From assembly GCA_025766275.1 (NCBI GenBank), contig JAFKAC010000018.1:806001-870000 (forward strand): a DNA stretch of 64,000 nt, given 5' to 3'. This document shows, one piece after another, positions 62,286-64,000 of the stretch. Below the pieces are notes generated by a model, which saw only the letters and a program-made list of their open reading frames with translations, was not told the origin of the DNA and did no database searches. A program made the position numbers and the translations under genes. Source of the stretch: Lactarius indigo (Eukaryota > Basidiomycota > Agaricomycetes > Russulales > Russulaceae). Positions within the stretch are counted from its first letter, which is position 1. Every line of letters begins with the position of its first letter.

Positions 62286-64000
62286 TCCTTCTTCCACAAC
62301 TGTTGGAGGATGATGTCTTTTACGTCGTCCGATTCCCCTGCTACTCCGTTGAGCCAGTCACTGGCGCACTGTTGAGGGGGTACATCTTGAACCGCCCTGG
62401 TAGCGACTTCTGGTTCCTGTTGATGGTAGTCGGTATCGACATACCGACTAGTTGATGCTTGAGGTTGATAACCTCCCCATGGCTGTCTACAATCACGGGC
62501 CATGTGTCCGTCCTTTCCACAGTTATAACACGTGACTGGCCTTTGGTTATTACGTCCTCCTCCTTTCTGGAGGAAACCTCCTCTTGGTCAGTATGGCGGG
62601 CGAGGAGCGAGTATGTCTTCAGCTCCTGCAAGTCGCCCTCGAATTCGATCTGCGGAGGTATCCATTGCATTTGGATCCCGGGGTAGATTTCTTGGTTGCC
62701 AGGAGCTCCTTGGTGGCCCCTGCCACTGTCGTTGTTGACAGGGTCGTCCCTGCCCTTGCCCTTGTGGGACCCCTTTGTTTAGCACCACCTTGAGGTGAAG
62801 ATATTGTTGTTGACAAGTGGTGGCTGCCTCTTTCCACTCGCGGTAGTTTCGAGGGTTGTCAAGGGTATAGACCTTTTCATACAGGTCTTTGGGTAGTCCG
62901 CTCGCGAATAAATCAAGTGTTTGCGGATCGTCGAGTCTGTACTGAGCGCGGCATATTAACTGTTCGAATTGGGTGCAATACTCATCTAGATTGCCTCCGA
63001 TCATTTTGACTCCTTTCTTGAGTTCGTACTGTGCTTGCTCTTGTTCCATGGTGTTGCGGAAGCGCTGCATGAAGCTGCGCGTGACTTCGTTCCATAATCC
63101 TTCACTTGTGTGGGGTATCCCGGCTTGTATTTGGCCATTGAGCCATGTGAGCATTGCCAGTACCCATTCACTGACGTTGACGCCTTTAATATATGATAGG
63201 AAAAGTAAGGCGCGTTGGTATGGAGTCGCCATAATGCCTTCGTTGGCATTCATGCCCCAATAGACATGCCATTGGGTGAGAAACGCTTCAACTTTTGCGC
63301 GTTCTCTGTCGAATACTGTGGGTGCTTCACCAGCTAACTTGTTACTTGGAGGGGGAACAATAGGACCTGCACCTGGTAATCCTCCTCCTGGTGGTCCTCC
63401 TCCCGGTGGTCCTCCTGGGAATCCTCCAGGGAATCCCCCAAATCCAGGTCCTCAGGGTGGAGGTCCTCCACCTGGTAGGTCGCCGGGAGGTCCGCCTCCT
63501 CCACTGGGGGGATCGGGTACGTCTGGTCCGATGGCGCGATGGATTGCTACGTCGTCTTCAGTCATTCGATGACCGGTATATGGGTTGATAGGAGCTAGAT
63601 TAGCTCGTGATTCTTCTGCGATACATCTTTGCTCTTCTAGGGCTATTCGATCCCTTTCTTCGATGGTGAATCGTACCTCTTCTTGTGTAATGGTAGTTGT
63701 CATTGCAGCTGTTGGGCTATGAACGTGGATTACTTCTGGTTCGGGTTGGTGAATAGTAAGGGACTCAGTTTGTTGTATGATGTGTTCACCAATAGCTCCT
63801 AAGCTGGCGTCTTCCGCGGGCGTGTTTCCTCTGCTTGGTGACTGACTTTCAGAGGCTTCTTCTCCACTAATCCCTTCGTCTGTATGTTCTTGTGCTTGTC
63901 CGTCAATAGGACCATAGTCTGCACGGCTATTAAGCTCTCGTGCGTCGATATCACAGTTGTAGTTTCTTCCTGCTGGTCGTACGATATCCCAGCGATGATC
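62267..64000 (-). pseudogene. Gypsy E gag (partial, two TGA codons)
   Basis: At the right edge it begins mid-protein with DHRWDIVRPAG and DIDARELNSRADYGPIDGQ, homologous to the part of D Gag that lies upstream of any ATG. ATG 63703 matches D's 49502. Then GHRMTEDDVAIHRAIGPD, a Pro/Gly linker with TGA at 63452-63454, capsid domain (about 63290-62780), TGA at 62588-62590, zinc knuckle CYNCGKDGHMARDC, and the end KEGFQDA-TGA at 62267. Both internal stops replace likely CGA codons. Confidence 0.8.

Larger units (their letters stand above)
56957..64000 (-). mobile_element. Ty3/gypsy chromovirus E, truncated by window edge
   Basis: Minus-strand relative of D inserted in gag of C. 3' LTR 56957-57463, then pol and gag reading leftward from the right edge; its 5' LTR is out of view. 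Left flank GTTGA (56952-56956) should be repeated at its other end. At least eight in-frame TGA codons and one frameshift make this copy dead, in contrast to D. Confidence 0.9.

Overview
The window looks like a piece of a basidiomycete (probably Agaricomycete) nuclear genome. Signs are introns of 47-56 nt with GT...AG ends and CTNAC/CTAAC-type branch sites, Tf1/sushi-type Ty3/gypsy chromoviruses, and a hAT transposon whose gene has many tiny introns. No bacterial operon structure is present. Names A-E, F and copia below are mine.

Layout. 1-14.5 kb is ordinary chromosome, gene-poor to my eye, with three minus-strand paralogues encoding paired C2H2 fingers (about 0.8-2.0, 5.4-6.9 and 10.0-10.3 kb). 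The middle one gives a clean four-exon, 413-residue model. From about 14.56 kb begins element or gene F, an AC-rich leader followed by an ORF resembling agaricomycete LINE ORF1-type nucleoproteins. A solo copia LTR sits in its leader and a 211-bp hAT MITE in its first exon. F is then split twice.

First split: gypsy A (16545-42283, TSD CTAGC). A's 3' LTR is split by gypsy B (24354-42138, TSD AGGAG). B's gag is split by a copia element with intact coding and identical LTRs (25970-32319, TSD GAATC). B's reverse transcriptase is split by a hAT transposon (33950-39053, TSD CGGCCAGT), whose transposase is split by a solo A-family LTR (34991-35569, TSD CCAGC). Second split: minus-strand gypsy C enters F at 43351. 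C's protease is split by gypsy D (48518-56194, TSD TATAG), which has full-length gag and pol. C's gag is split by minus-strand gypsy E, which runs off the right edge.

How the parts work. Gypsy elements A-E share one expression plan. A TATA box lies 33-34 nt upstream of an 11-nt RNA 5' end; where the PBS is in view (A, B, D) this 11-mer is exactly complementary to it (self-priming, with compensatory changes between families). Pol follows gag by a -1 frameshift at GGATTTT (A, B, C) or GGGTTTT (D, E). Where the Gag start is visible (A, B, D), it has no ATG: a GTG in strong Kozak context follows a leader free of ATG in every frame, and the first in-frame ATG comes only just before the capsid domain. 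This is the most striking signal here and suggests two Gag isoforms from non-AUG initiation plus leaky scanning.

Decay in the nest is almost wholly CpG to TpG/CpA. All nine differences between A's LTRs are of this type, and nearly all in-frame stops in A, B, C, E and F are TGA explained by CGA. This implies cytosine methylation of the region. Coordinates of termini and TSDs were read by eye; domain calls rest on motif recognition only.
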